Shown: positions 46,931 to 56,600, counted from the first letter of the stretch. The stretch: 64,000 nucleotides of DNA from Anaerobutyricum hallii DSM 3353 (GCF_000173975.1 NZ_ACEP01000029.1:1-64000); one strand, 5' to 3'. Notes: a model not told the origin generated them from the sequence alone. Translations and numbers: made by a program.

Positions 46931-46957
46931 GCACTGTCTGTTTGGCAGTGTTTTTTT
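46931..46957 (+). terminator. Terminator of the c-di-GMP riboswitch
   Basis: An 8-bp stem with two G-T pairs (GCACTGTC with GGCAGTGT) and a five-base loop ends in a run of T residues at 46951-46957. Its closeness to the aptamer makes it the probable expression platform. Confidence 0.8.
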
Positions 46958-47123
46958 ACGGTGTTATTTCATAGACGTAACAATAATGATTTTATCAGGA
47001 AAGAATGAGAAAAATAAAAGTATGAAAAAGGCAAAACGATGACTGGCAACAGTGGGAAAGAAGAACGGAGGCTCCGGCCCGGCACATTGGAAAATAAAAA
47101 ATATGGAAAATAGTATGATAAGT

Positions 47124-47167
47124 GAAAAGCCCTGCGCAGGACCGGATGTGTTCTCGTGGGGCTTTTC
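47124..47167. terminator. Terminator-like hairpin, possibly bidirectional
   Basis: A perfect 9-bp stem GAAAAGCCC (47124-47132) with GGGCTTTTC (47159-47167). The A- and T-rich ends could terminate in both directions. It lies between the riboswitch and the XRE gene. Confidence 0.6.
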
Positions 47168-47315
47168 TGCGTCTGATAAAGACAGGTTTTTTGCGGATTT
47201 CTCTAAAAACAGGAAAACTGTCAAAAAATATCATACATAGATCAAAAAGACTATATATGGGCGACCTTTTAAAGACGGTTTATATAAAATAGAAGAAAAA
47301 AAGGTGGTTGATTCC

Positions 47316-47555
47316 GTGGATATAAAAACAGCGGTCATATATCGGTTAAACGATCTGATTAAGCAGAAAGATATCACAGTGAATGAAGCGGCGGTGCGCT
47401 CAGGCGTCCCGCCTTCAACACTGAAAAATATTTTGTATGGACAAAGCAGGAATGCTGGCGTAGTTACAATTAAAAAGATATGCGATGGATTGGATATTAC
47501 AATACAGGAATTTTTTGAAGATCCCATCTTCGCAGATTTGGAACCGGAGTTATAG
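47316..47555 (+). CDS. Small XRE-family regulator upstream of the agr-like genes
   Basis: A 79-residue helix-turn-helix protein: IYRLNDLIKQKDITVNEAA, recognition region RSGVPPSTLKNILYG, then VVTIKKICDGLDITIQEFF. GTG 47316 is preferred over GTG 47304 because AAAGGTGG lies eight bases before it. The gene is nearly a single HTH domain, like small regulators found beside agr or NRPS loci in Clostridia. It may set basal expression of the agr-like operon, and could itself be under the upstream c-di-GMP riboswitch. No operator could be identified. Confidence 0.78.
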   Translation: MDIKTAVIYRLNDLIKQKDITVNEAAVRSGVPPSTLKNILYGQSRNAGVVTIKKICDGLDITIQEFFEDPIFADLEPEL

Positions 47556-47643
47556 GAACAGGCAAATAATCTTAGGATTCAGATTCTGCAAGATGGTTTT
47601 TTTATGGGAAAGGGTTAGAAGAAACTAACACTGGAGGATGAAT

Positions 47644-48381
47644 ATGTGTAAAATAGCAATTTGCGACGATGATAAAGAATACAGGGAGAAAATAAAGACG
47701 GTCATAAAAACGGAAGGGATTCTGTCTTCGAATGAGATACGGTTTTATGAATATGAATCAGGAAAAGAATTATTGGAAGATGCGGATATTTTGCATGATC
47801 TGATTTTTATGGATATGCGTATGCCTGGATTGGATGGAAATAAAACAGTACTGAAGCTGAGGGAATATAATGAAGCAGCAATATTGGTGTTCTGCTCCGG
47901 CTGTTTTGAACCGACTCCTGACAGCATTAATGTTGGACAACCGTTCCGGTACATCATGAAGGATCTGCATGACAGAAGTCTGAAAAAGGAAATACCTATG
48001 ATTTTATTAAAAGTGAAATTGTGCTGTGGAGATTCTTCCGTGACAGTTACATCGGCGGGAAGGATAATGCGCATCCATACGGAAGACATTTTATATATCT
48101 GTCTGGCGAAAAGGGGCTGTACGATATACATTGCCAGACAGGGAAAGATAGAAGAGATGCATTGCAAGGAATCTTTAAGTGATCTGTATGAGTGTCTGGC
48201 CGGAAGGGGATTTGAGTATGCACACAACAGCTATATTGTGAATTTGGCAAAAGTGGAAGGATTGGAAAAGAACGTTGCGTTGCTGTCGTTTGGAATCCAG
48301 TTGAATGTTTCGAGGTCGAGAAAAGGACAGTTTGCCGACGCACTGATAACATTTCTTGGGGAAAGGAACGGCATGGTATGA
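47644..48381 (+). CDS. AgrA-like LytTR response regulator
   Basis: A 245-residue two-component regulator. The receiver domain has the acidic pocket ICDDDKEY at residues 6-13, phospho-acceptor Asp57 in IFMDMRMPG and the Ser/Thr site in VFCSG. The LytTR DNA-binding domain at about 135-240 includes RIHTEDILYICLAKRGCTIYI and the FEYAHNSYIVNLAKV block. Start ATG 47644 has GGAGG six bases upstream; the earlier ATG at 47638 overlaps that site. Its stop overlaps the kinase start (ATGA), so the pair is coupled. The expected target is the agr-like operon and nearby genes. Confidence 0.88.
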   Translation: MCKIAICDDDKEYREKIKTVIKTEGILSSNEIRFYEYESGKELLEDADILHDLIFMDMRMPGLDGNKTVLKLREYNEAAILVFCSGCFEPTPDSINVGQPFRYIMKDLHDRSLKKEIPMILLKVKLCCGDSSVTVTSAGRIMRIHTEDILYICLAKRGCTIYIARQGKIEEMHCKESLSDLYECLAGRGFEYAHNSYIVNLAKVEGLEKNVALLSFGIQLNVSRSRKGQFADALITFLGERNGMV

Positions 48382-49673
48382 TAATAAGAGATTATTTGAT
48401 TTGTCTTCTTCAGATGTATCTGTTGGAGGACTTGGAAAAGAACATACTCCCATACAGAAGAGAAAGATTCTGGGAAAAATTTCTCGTATATTGTATCGCA
48501 GCACTGGCAATGTTCGGAACCAACCGCCTGGAATCCTCAATACTTAATATGGTAATGATTCCGGTAATCTATATGATCGCGTCTATGGTTGTGTTCCGGG
48601 GAAATATATGGAAGAAGCTGGTTACGGTATGCTGCTATTATGTGCTGGCAATTATTCCCGAATTTCTCTTTGCGGCACTTACGAATGCATATGGCGTGAC
48701 TGGTGCGTCCGAGGGCTTCAGGACTGAAACAGAAAAGACATTAGCACTCCTGCTGATGAGTACCATGACATTTCTGTTTATTAAATGCATTAATCAGGTA
48801 ACAAGGAAAAGGGATTATCTGACGATTGAAAATAAAACATTTACAGTGCTGCTCATGCTGCCAACCGCAACGATCGTTATGTTAGGATGTATGTTTTATT
48901 CGCACACTTCTTTTGAAGGAATGAACAGGGTCATGGTTCCGGTAGGAGCTTCGCTTCTGTTAATGACGAATATCTTCATTTTCACAGTATTTGACAGGTT
49001 TGTAGAAAAATCAGAAGAAGTGAAGAAGATGGACCGGCTATACCAGAAAAGCAGGGCGGAGATTGCCAATCTGCAGTATATGAATAAGGTTAATGAGGAT
49101 AACAGAGCATTCTTACACGATATAAATAAATTTATCTGTACAGTAGCCGGCTTGATAGAAGAAGGAGAGAATCAAGAGGTTAAGGACATCATGGAACATT
49201 TAGGCGTCCGGATTCAGAATCTTCAAAAAAGTGTATATTGTGAGCATCCGATCTTGAACAGCATCCTATGTGAAAGAAAATTTCTTGCAGAATCTAAGGA
49301 TATATCCTATAGGATTACCCTGGGTAATGATCTCAGACTGGATTTTCTGGAAGAGTTGGATTTGATCTCGATCGTAGGGAATCTTTTGGATAACGCACTG
49401 GAAGCGGCAGAAAAGACAGAAGATGGCAGATATGTGGAATGCAGGATGTATATGGGAAATGCGGGGCATTTCCTTGTCATGGAATTTTGCAATGGGTATG
49501 TCGTCCCTCTGTTAAAGGACAAGGACAGGTACATAAGCACCAAAAGAGACGCGGACAGTCACGGGATCGGACTGCACACGGTTGGAAAACTGGTTAAAAA
49601 GTATGCGGGAATTATGCGAGTGGAGGCAGGAGAACGGGAGTTCTCTGTTAAGCTGATCTTTACAATCAAATAA
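48378..49673 (+). CDS. AgrC-like GHKL sensor histidine kinase
   Basis: A 431-residue membrane kinase. The N-terminal half (about residues 30-205) holds about six hydrophobic segments, as in AgrC peptide sensors. A coiled segment follows (KSEEVKKMDRLYQKSRAEI), then the phospho-acceptor His247 in FLHDINKF and a HATPase_c/GHKL domain with the N box DNALEAAEKT and G box HGIGLHTVGKLVKKY. It should detect the secreted cyclic peptide and phosphorylate Asp57 of the preceding regulator. Confidence 0.88.
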   Translation: MIIRDYLICLLQMYLLEDLEKNILPYRRERFWEKFLVYCIAALAMFGTNRLESSILNMVMIPVIYMIASMVVFRGNIWKKLVTVCCYYVLAIIPEFLFAALTNAYGVTGASEGFRTETEKTLALLLMSTMTFLFIKCINQVTRKRDYLTIENKTFTVLLMLPTATIVMLGCMFYSHTSFEGMNRVMVPVGASLLLMTNIFIFTVFDRFVEKSEEVKKMDRLYQKSRAEIANLQYMNKVNEDNRAFLHDINKFICTVAGLIEEGENQEVKDIMEHLGVRIQNLQKSVYCEHPILNSILCERKFLAESKDISYRITLGNDLRLDFLEELDLISIVGNLLDNALEAAEKTEDGRYVECRMYMGNAGHFLVMEFCNGYVVPLLKDKDRYISTKRDADSHGIGLHTVGKLVKKYAGIMRVEAGEREFSVKLIFTIK

Positions 49674-49681
49674 GGACGTGC

Positions 49682-49739
49682 AAAAATCGCCCAAAAAGTT
49701 ACCGTTTTTGCCGCGGTAATTGAAAAGAGGGCGATTTTT
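49682..49739 (+). terminator. Strong hairpin between the kinase and agrD-like genes
   Basis: An 11-bp perfect stem AAAAATCGCCC (49682-49692) with GGGCGATTTTT (49729-49739) encloses a second TTACCG/CGGTAA stem. It would work as a terminator or attenuator and so separate regulator-kinase from agrD-agrB expression. Confidence 0.75.
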
Positions 49740-49774
49740 GTGTAAACTTTCGGAAAAAAGGAGGCTTTGTAACT

Positions 49775-49933
49775 ATGAAAAAAATAATCAGAAAAAACCT
49801 GGGAATCAAACTGCTTGGAGCTGTAAACTGTCTTGCACTCTGCTTGACGGCGTATACGGCAAATCTGGCGTGCAACTGGCTGTACTATCAGGAAGATGAG
49901 CCGGAAGAAGTTAAGAAAATGAGGAAATTCTAG
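49775..49933 (+). CDS. agrD: AgrD-like cyclic peptide precursor
   Basis: A 52-residue reading frame with AAGGAGG before the ATG, overlapped by the agrB-like start. It has the three AgrD parts: an amphipathic basic leader (KKIIRKNLGIKLLGAVN), a core ANLACNWLYYQ with a Cys at residue 33, and an acidic tail EDEPEEVKKM. By analogy with AgrD a five-membered thiolactone ring C33-N-W-L-Y37 with tail ANLA is predicted, but the N-terminal cut is not known. Other cysteines (19, 23) lie in the leader. The short length is the reason such genes are often missed. Confidence 0.85.
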   Translation: MKKIIRKNLGIKLLGAVNCLALCLTAYTANLACNWLYYQEDEPEEVKKMRKF

Positions 49934-50517
49934 TGTGGAAAAAAATGGCTGGTCGGCTTTTTGAACTACAAAGCAGGAATGGGATTCTTGAAGAGAAAGA
50001 CCGCAGGCTGTATGAATATGCTTACGGCGTACTGCTGGGCAGGGTGGTAATATACCTTATCATCGTCATACTTGGCATCATAACGGGGAATTGGATGGAG
50101 ATGATAGTCTTTTTATTGCCCTTTACTGTTTTAAGGCAGTATGCCGGAGGGATTCATTTGGAAAAGGCAGGGGGCTGCATGGCTGTTTCCGGTATCCTTG
50201 TCCTTCTATGCAGTCTGTATCTGGCGTCTGCTCCGGCTGTAATATGGCAAATGCGGATCATATGGTTTGTCGCGGTTGGCGTTATATTTATCATGGCGCC
50301 GGTAGATGCCAGCAGCAAGAAGTTGGATGCGAAAGAGAAAAAAGTTTATGGGATGCGCGCGAGGGTAATTTTAGTTATTGAATGCGCGATAGCAGGTGTT
50401 TTTTCTGTGATTGGATATTCCCTGATCGTAAACGGGATTATGGTAGCGCATATTGTTTTGGCGTCTGGTTTAATATTAGGATGGACCAAAATTTTTTTTG
50501 ATAAAGAGTTAGAGTGA
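49933..50517 (+). CDS. agrB: AgrB-like membrane peptidase
   Basis: A 194-residue polytopic membrane protein. The catalytic pair is His75 and Cys82 in YAGGIHLEKAGGC, with the same seven-residue spacing as the His77/Cys84 of staphylococcal AgrB. About five hydrophobic segments follow. GTG 49933 overlaps the last base of the agrD stop, so translation is coupled. It trims the C-terminal tail of AgrD and forms the thiolactone. The gene ends 97 bases before the NRPS cluster. Confidence 0.9.
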   Translation: MWKKMAGRLFELQSRNGILEEKDRRLYEYAYGVLLGRVVIYLIIVILGIITGNWMEMIVFLLPFTVLRQYAGGIHLEKAGGCMAVSGILVLLCSLYLASAPAVIWQMRIIWFVAVGVIFIMAPVDASSKKLDAKEKKVYGMRARVILVIECAIAGVFSVIGYSLIVNGIMVAHIVLASGLILGWTKIFFDKELE

Positions 50518-50614
50518 ACTAATCCATGATAGGAATAAGAAATACCTGGGAAAAGCGTATTGCAAAAGGATGATAAACAGAACAAAAAGAACATGATACA
50601 AGAGGAATATAAAA

Positions 50615-51361
50615 GTGAATTTGAAATTGATAAAAAATACAGAAAATATCAACAAAGAGAAAATAACCTTGTTCTGCCTGCCGTTTGCAGGAGGCGGCGC
50701 GTCTGCTTATAATCAGTGGGCGAAAAAGATGCAGGGAAAAGTAACGGTATGTCCAGTCCAGCTTCCGGGAAGGGAAGAACGGATCATGGAGAAACCGTAT
50801 ATAGATATGCCGGTTATGTTAGATGATCTGGAAGAGGCTGTAAGAGAGGTTGTGGACGGACCGTATGCCTTATGGGGGCACAGTATGGGCGGGAAGATCT
50901 CCTATGAGCTGGAAAAGCGATTGGAGGCAGAGGGATATAGAGCGAAATACCTGTTTATTTCCGGCAGCCGGATTCCCAGCATTCCGGAACCGAAGCCAAT
51001 CTATCATCTTCCGGATGAAGCGTTTAAGAGGGAACTGGGAAGATTTGAAGGGACGCCAAAAGAGATACTAGAGAATCAGGAATTGTTGGATTTCTTTCTG
51101 CCTATGCTGCGGGCGGATTTTACCATGGATGAAACGTATTATGATAAAGCGGGAGTAGTGCTGCATACACCTATCTCTGCATTTGGCGGAGAAAAGGACG
51201 GTGAAGCGGATGAGAGTGCAATCTGTGAATGGGGAAAGTATACGGATAATGATTTTGACTACCGAATATTTCCGGGAGGGCATTTTTATCTGCGGGATTA
51301 CGAAGACGAAGTAATAAGTGAGGTTGAGAGACGGCTTCAGGGAATGAAAAATGGAGGTTAA
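50615..51361 (+). CDS. Type II thioesterase of the NRPS cluster
   Basis: A 248-residue alpha/beta hydrolase of the GrsT/PchC/YbtT group, which removes wrong or stalled groups from carrier domains. The start region is FCLPFAGGGASAYNQW, the nucleophile Ser90 lies in GHSMGG, the acid residue is in GGEKDGEAD and the His in FPGGHFYL. GTG start at 50615 with AGAGGAA before it. First gene of the cluster. The following transferase starts 11 bases before this stop. Confidence 0.88.
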   Translation: MNLKLIKNTENINKEKITLFCLPFAGGGASAYNQWAKKMQGKVTVCPVQLPGREERIMEKPYIDMPVMLDDLEEAVREVVDGPYALWGHSMGGKISYELEKRLEAEGYRAKYLFISGSRIPSIPEPKPIYHLPDEAFKRELGRFEGTPKEILENQELLDFFLPMLRADFTMDETYYDKAGVVLHTPISAFGGEKDGEADESAICEWGKYTDNDFDYRIFPGGHFYLRDYEDEVISEVERRLQGMKNGG

Positions 51362-52049
51362 ACGATGCGGGGAGAAGGAATTTCTGTCAGCAGACAAACT
51401 TCGTATCCGTGAAAATGAGATACATATATGGTGCATCTGTTGGCCGGAAATGACAGATTTCTGGAAGAATCATGAATATATCCTGAGTGAGCAGGAGTCG
51501 GAGCAAGCCGGAAAGTTCCGCTTTCCTGAAGACAGGATGCGTTATATTGCCGGGAAACTTATCGTGCGAATTCTCTTGAAAAGATACTTAGATGTGGAAA
51601 CAGTTGATTTTTCTGTCAATGAACTGGGTAAGCCTTATCATAAAGAAATCGCAGGAAAGCAGACAGTCAATTTTAATATTTCGCATTCGGGGGAATTCAT
51701 ACTGGAGGGATTCGCTGTCGGAATGGATATCGGAGTGGATGTGCAGGAAATGGCAGGATGCCCGGATTACAGGGAGATAGCCGGGAATTTCTATACGGCA
51801 GAAGAAGCGGAAGATGTAATAAATGAGGGACCGGAACTGTTTTTCCAGTATTGGGCGGCGAAAGAAGCGTATGTAAAAGCGATCGGTATTGGATTGGGAA
51901 GAGGAATGGATTTCTTCTCTGTCAGAAACGGGGAAATTACAGAAAAAGGCAGGAAAGGCCAGGGATGGCATTTGTATCCAGTAAAGATTGAGGGATATGC
52001 TGCGTATGTGGCGGCGCATAAGAAAGGAGACAAATCAAATGAGTTATAA
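51351..52049 (+). CDS. Sfp-type 4'-phosphopantetheinyl transferase
   Basis: A 232-residue enzyme moving the phosphopantetheine arm of CoA to carrier-protein serines. Motifs: NFNISHSG near residue 108, the metal-binding GVDVQEM with Asp130, and WAAKEAYVKAIGIGL at 168-182 with Glu172. It would arm Ser33 and Ser1458 of the first synthetase and Ser1062 of the second. It overlaps the thioesterase by 11 bases and the aryl ligase by 11 bases, so the three are one translational unit. Confidence 0.9.
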   Translation: MEVKRCGEKEFLSADKLRIRENEIHIWCICWPEMTDFWKNHEYILSEQESEQAGKFRFPEDRMRYIAGKLIVRILLKRYLDVETVDFSVNELGKPYHKEIAGKQTVNFNISHSGEFILEGFAVGMDIGVDVQEMAGCPDYREIAGNFYTAEEAEDVINEGPELFFQYWAAKEAYVKAIGIGLGRGMDFFSVRNGEITEKGRKGQGWHLYPVKIEGYAAYVAAHKKGDKSNEL

Positions 52050-53628
52050 GAAGGATATGAGCAAATACGAGCATCTGGAAGGATGGGAACGATGCGGCTT
52101 TGGAGAGCAGCTTGATAAGTGGGCGGAAAAATATGGAGAAAGAACTGCGGTCACGGACAGCGAAGACGAGATCAGTTATATGGAATTAAAGCAAAAAGCA
52201 GATTGTCTTGCGGCAGCTTTTCTGCGTAAAGGGATTTTAAAGGGAGACAAAGTGCTTGTGCAGCTTCCGAATAGGATTTCTTTTGTGATCGTGTTTTTTG
52301 CGCTTTCCAAGATTGGGGCGGTGCCAATCATGATGCTGCCGGCCCACAGGGAGGCGGAACTGGAAGGAATTATTGAACTGGCAAAGCCGGCCGCTTATAT
52401 TGTGGTGGAGAAATATCTGGGATTTTCATATGTGCCGATGGCAAATGCGATGAAAGAGAAATATTCATGTATCCGGCATATATTTGTAGATAGCGAATCC
52501 GGGGATATCAGTGGAATGATTGCGGAAACGTGTGGAGAAAATGGAGCATTTCCGGCTGTGGATGGGTATGAAACGGCGGTGCTTTTGCTGTCCGGCGGGA
52601 CGACAGGGGTTCCGAAACTAATTCCGCGCACCCATACGGATTATATGTATAATGCCCGCATGTCCGCGAAGAGATGCCGCTTGGATAGCAGTGACGTTTA
52701 TCTGGCGTCTCTTCCGGTAGCTCATAATTTCCCATTATGCTGCCCGGGGCTTTTAGGCACGCTGGACGTGGGAGGAAAAGTTGTGCTTGCGTCTGCGACC
52801 AGCCCGGATGATATCCTTGACGCAATTACAGAGGAAGGTGTCACGATAACGGCATTGGTTCCTGCTATGGTTACTGTGTGCATGGAAATGCTGGAATGGG
52901 ATGAAGATTATGATATATCCAGCCTGCGGATTTTGCAGGTGGGCGGCGCAATGCTGGAAGATTCCCTTGCGGATAAGATCATTGAAGAATGGCCGTGTAA
53001 ACTGATGCAGGTATTTGGTACGGCGGAGGGGCTACTGTCCTTTACTAGCCCGGAGGATGAAGGTTCCCTGATCGCAAGATGTCAGGGAACTCCGGTGTCT
53101 CCTGCGGATGAAGTGAAGATTGTGGATGAAGAAGATAAGGCCGTACCGGAAGGAGTTTTTGGGGAATTATTATCCAGAGGCCCGTATACGATTGATGGTT
53201 ATTATATGGCGGAGGAAGCAAATAAAAAGAGCTTTACGCCGGACGGGTTTTACCGGACGGGCGATAAAGCTATGTGGACGAAAGACAGAAGGTTACGTTT
53301 GGGCGGGAGAATCAAAGAGCAGATTAACCGCGCCGGAGAAAAGATCATGCCTTCAGAGATTGAAGCTTACCTTTGCAGGCATTCGAAAATCAAAGAGGCA
53401 GCCGTTGTCGGCGTTCCGGATGAAACCCTTGGAAACCGGATATGTGCATTCCTTGTGACCGATGATGAAGCCGGGATCGATTTGCAGGAAATCCACAGGT
53501 TCCTGCGGGAAATAGGCGTTGCGGCGTATAAAATGCCGGATCAGATAGAACGGGTAGAGACATGGCCGCTGACCAGCGTAGGAAAAATAGATAAGAAAGC
53601 ATTAGAACGGATGGCGCAGGAAAAATAG
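52039..53628 (+). CDS. Aryl-acid AMP ligase, probably salicylate-specific (PchD/YbtE-like)
   Basis: A 529-residue stand-alone adenylation enzyme close in length to EntE/YbtE. Motifs: LLLSGGTTGVPKLIPRTH (A3), VAHNFPLCCPG (A4 with conserved Asn230), QVFGTAEGLLSF (A5), YRTGDKA and GRIKEQINRAGEKI. Residues Cys235 and Leu333 align with DhbE Ser240 and Val337; Cys and Leu at these places are the signature of salicylate-type enzymes, Ser and Val of 2,3-dihydroxybenzoate types. ATG 52039 has AAAGGAGAC before it, so an upstream in-frame start is unlikely. Would load salicylate on the ArCP of the next protein. No salicylate synthase is in the window. Confidence 0.87.
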   Translation: MSYKKDMSKYEHLEGWERCGFGEQLDKWAEKYGERTAVTDSEDEISYMELKQKADCLAAAFLRKGILKGDKVLVQLPNRISFVIVFFALSKIGAVPIMMLPAHREAELEGIIELAKPAAYIVVEKYLGFSYVPMANAMKEKYSCIRHIFVDSESGDISGMIAETCGENGAFPAVDGYETAVLLLSGGTTGVPKLIPRTHTDYMYNARMSAKRCRLDSSDVYLASLPVAHNFPLCCPGLLGTLDVGGKVVLASATSPDDILDAITEEGVTITALVPAMVTVCMEMLEWDEDYDISSLRILQVGGAMLEDSLADKIIEEWPCKLMQVFGTAEGLLSFTSPEDEGSLIARCQGTPVSPADEVKIVDEEDKAVPEGVFGELLSRGPYTIDGYYMAEEANKKSFTPDGFYRTGDKAMWTKDRRLRLGGRIKEQINRAGEKIMPSEIEAYLCRHSKIKEAAVVGVPDETLGNRICAFLVTDDEAGIDLQEIHRFLREIGVAAYKMPDQIERVETWPLTSVGKIDKKALERMAQEK

Positions 53629-53642
53629 AAGGAGACAGAATC

Positions 53643-56600
53643 ATGGAATATATAGAGATAAAGGAACAGATCAAACAAAAGCTGCCGGTAGCCAGAGATT
53701 TGGGGGATTCCGAAAATCTGCTGGAGCTTGGGCTTTCATCCCTGACGATCATGCGTCTGGTAAACCAGTGGAGAAAACAGGGGGTTAAGGTTTCATTCGG
53801 TTCATTGATGGAAAATCCTACCCTTGAAGGCTGGTGGGCGCTGATCCAGCGCAGCATGAAGAAAAAAGCGGGCAAAAAACGGGCGCAAAAATCTAAGATA
53901 ACGCCGGAAAAGGATATGAAACAGCCGTTTCCTTTAACAGACGTACAGTATGCATATTGGGTTGGCAGGGATGAAGAACAGGCTCTTGGAGGAATAGACT
54001 GTCATGCGTATTTAGAGTTTGATGGGGGAAATATAGATCCGGAGCGTCTGGAAAAAGCATGGAATGTGCTGCAGTATCATCATCCCATGCTGCGTGCCTG
54101 CTTTTTGGAAGATGGGACACAGAAAATCCTGGATAAGCCGTATTGTGAAAAAATAAAGGTTCATGATTTTTCACAGATGTCATCTGAGGAAGCAGAGGCA
54201 ATGGCAGTATCTGTCAGAGAACGTTTATCCCATCGGAAGCTAAAGATCGAGGAAGGCGAAGTGGCAGGAATAGAGCTTACGCTTTTTCCTGAAAATAGGG
54301 CACGCATGCACGTGGATATGGCACTTTTGGTTGCCGATGTACAGAGTTTGCAGATCTTATTGAGGGATTTGGCGGCTGCCTATCGCGGAGAAAGCCTTCC
54401 GGCAGAATCAAAAGGGTGGAATTTTGCTTCTTATCTGGAACGGCAGAAAGAGGAAGATAAGGAAGAGAGAAACAATGCAGAAGGATACTGGAAAAAACGC
54501 TTGGAGCATTTGCCGAAAGGGCCAGGCCTGCCACTGGCAAAACGGCCGCAGGAAGTGACAAAGACTGTATTCAACCGCAGGATTGTAAGGATTGGCAAGG
54601 AAGAGTGGGCTCATCTGCAAGTACGGGCAAAGGAATACCAGACAACTCCGGCAATGGTTCTTCTTACTGCATATGCGACGGTTTTGGAACGGTGGAGCAG
54701 GAATCATCGTTTCCTTATTAATATTCCATTTTTTAACCGGAAAACAGAGCAGCAGGGATTGGAAGACGTGATAGCAGATTTCACTACACTGTTATTGCTG
54801 GAGATTGACTGCGAAGGGAATCCGACGTTTGCAGAATTGCTAGACAGGATTCAGAAGCAGCTCCATGAGGATATGAAGTATACGGCATATTCCGGCGTGA
54901 AAGTCCAGAGAGACCTTGCACAGATGTATGGAGACGCATCGGCAGTGGCGCCGGTTGTTTTTGCCTGCAATCTGGGAACGCCGTTGGTAAATGATACGTT
55001 CCGGAAAGAACTGGGGCAGTTTTCCTATATGATTTCCCAAACGCCGCAGGTGTGGAATGACTTCCAGAGTTATGAAGATGAAAATGGCGTACAGCTTACA
55101 TGGGACAGCGTGGATAAGTTATTCCCGGAGAATATGATCCCGGATATGCTGGAGTGTTTTGAGAATCTTCTGCATGAATTGGGAAAGAAGGACTGGAATC
55201 AGCGATTTGATGTGCTTCCTGAAAAAAGAAAAAGAGAAATTGAAGATACAGCGCGTACAAGAGTGCCGGAGCGTGTGGAATGCCTGCATTGGGCTGTTAT
55301 GAACCATGCGGAAGTTTGCCCGGAAGATATTGCGCTTATTGATGCGGGAAGCGGAAGATCGGTTTCCTATGGGGAATTAAAAGCACGGGCGACAGCAGTG
55401 GCGGCAGGGATTTCAGAAAAGGATATTAAGGGAGTCCCGGTTGCACTTACCCTGCCGCGCGGGATAGAACAGATCGAGACGGCATTAGGAATTTTGCTTT
55501 CCGGAAATTCATACCTTCCGGTCAGCTTAAGCCAGCCTAAAGATCGGAGAGCGTTAATTCATGAGAAGACGGGAGTCCGCTATGTGGTCACGAATCGGGA
55601 ATTATCCGAAAAACTGGACTGGCCGGAAGGTACGGAAATCCTTGTGATGGAAGGTATGGAAGAGGGACAGAAAAATGTGAGACTGCCAGAGGTGTCGCCG
55701 AAGGACAGCGCCTATATCATCATGACGTCAGGCTCTACAGGTGTTCCGAAGGGTGTAGAGATTGCGCATGAAAGCGCATGGAATACGGTTCAGGATATTA
55801 ATGAAAAGTACCATGTGACAAGTGCAGATCGGGCGCTGGCTGTATCAGCTATGGATTTTGACCTGTCGGTATATGATGTTTTTGGAATTCTAGGCGCAGG
55901 AGGAACATTGGTATTGCTTCCAGAGCAGGAGAGAAGGAATGCGGATTACTGGCTGGAACAAGTGTTGAAATATCAGATTACCGTTTGGAATTCAGTGCCG
56001 GTGCTTCTGGATATGCTTTTGATACGGGCGGAATCCATGAAACAGAAACTGCCGATCAGGGCGGTTATGCTTTCCGGAGATTGGATTGGGATGGATCTCC
56101 CGCAGAGGGTTGCGGCATGGACAGAGGATTGCCAGTTTGTCGCTATGGGAGGAGCTACAGAGGCAAGTATCTGGTCCAATTATCAGAATGTTACCCTGCC
56201 GATGCCGAAAAACTGGAAATCTATTCCTTATGGAAAGCCACTCAGATATCAGGCATATCGTGTTGTGGATGAGTATGGAAGGGATTGCCCTTACTGGGCA
56301 GAAGGCGAACTCTGGATTGGCGGTTTTGGTGTAGCAAAAGGATATAGGGGAGATTCTGCGCTTACGGGGCAGAAATTTATCACAGATCAGTATGGAAGAT
56401 GGTATCGGACCGGTGATCTCGGAAGAATCTGGGATGATGAGACAATTGAATTTTTGGGAAGAAAAGACCATCAGGTAAAGATCCGTGGACACAGGATTGA
56501 ATTGGGAGAAATTGAACATGCTATTCAGGAGTTTCCGGGTGTGGCTCATGCAGTTGTTGATACAGTTAGTGATGGTCATGGCAATAAAACGCTGGCTGCT

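Larger units (their letters stand above)
46116..47315. other. Gene-poor junction between ICE backbone and agr/NRPS region
   Basis: About 1.2 kb without an intact gene. In order it holds the YodL terminator, an AT-rich stretch (46175-46400) where nothing was recognised, a decayed XRE gene, a cyclic-di-GMP-I riboswitch with its terminator, a second strong hairpin at 47124-47167 and a weak GACAG/CTGTC hairpin at about 47180-47224. Debris of this kind is common at a deletion or insertion boundary. The expected ICE relaxase and recombinase genes do not appear here. Confidence 0.6.

Noticed and set aside
47052-47240. 62-codon plus-strand frame between riboswitch and XRE gene
   Set aside because: Runs through a strong terminator hairpin, has no ribosome site and no recognisable sequence.
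50518-50614. Searched for Fur-like or LytTR boxes before the thioesterase gene
   Set aside because: No palindrome of the Fur type or clear direct LytTR repeat could be read; not reported as a site.
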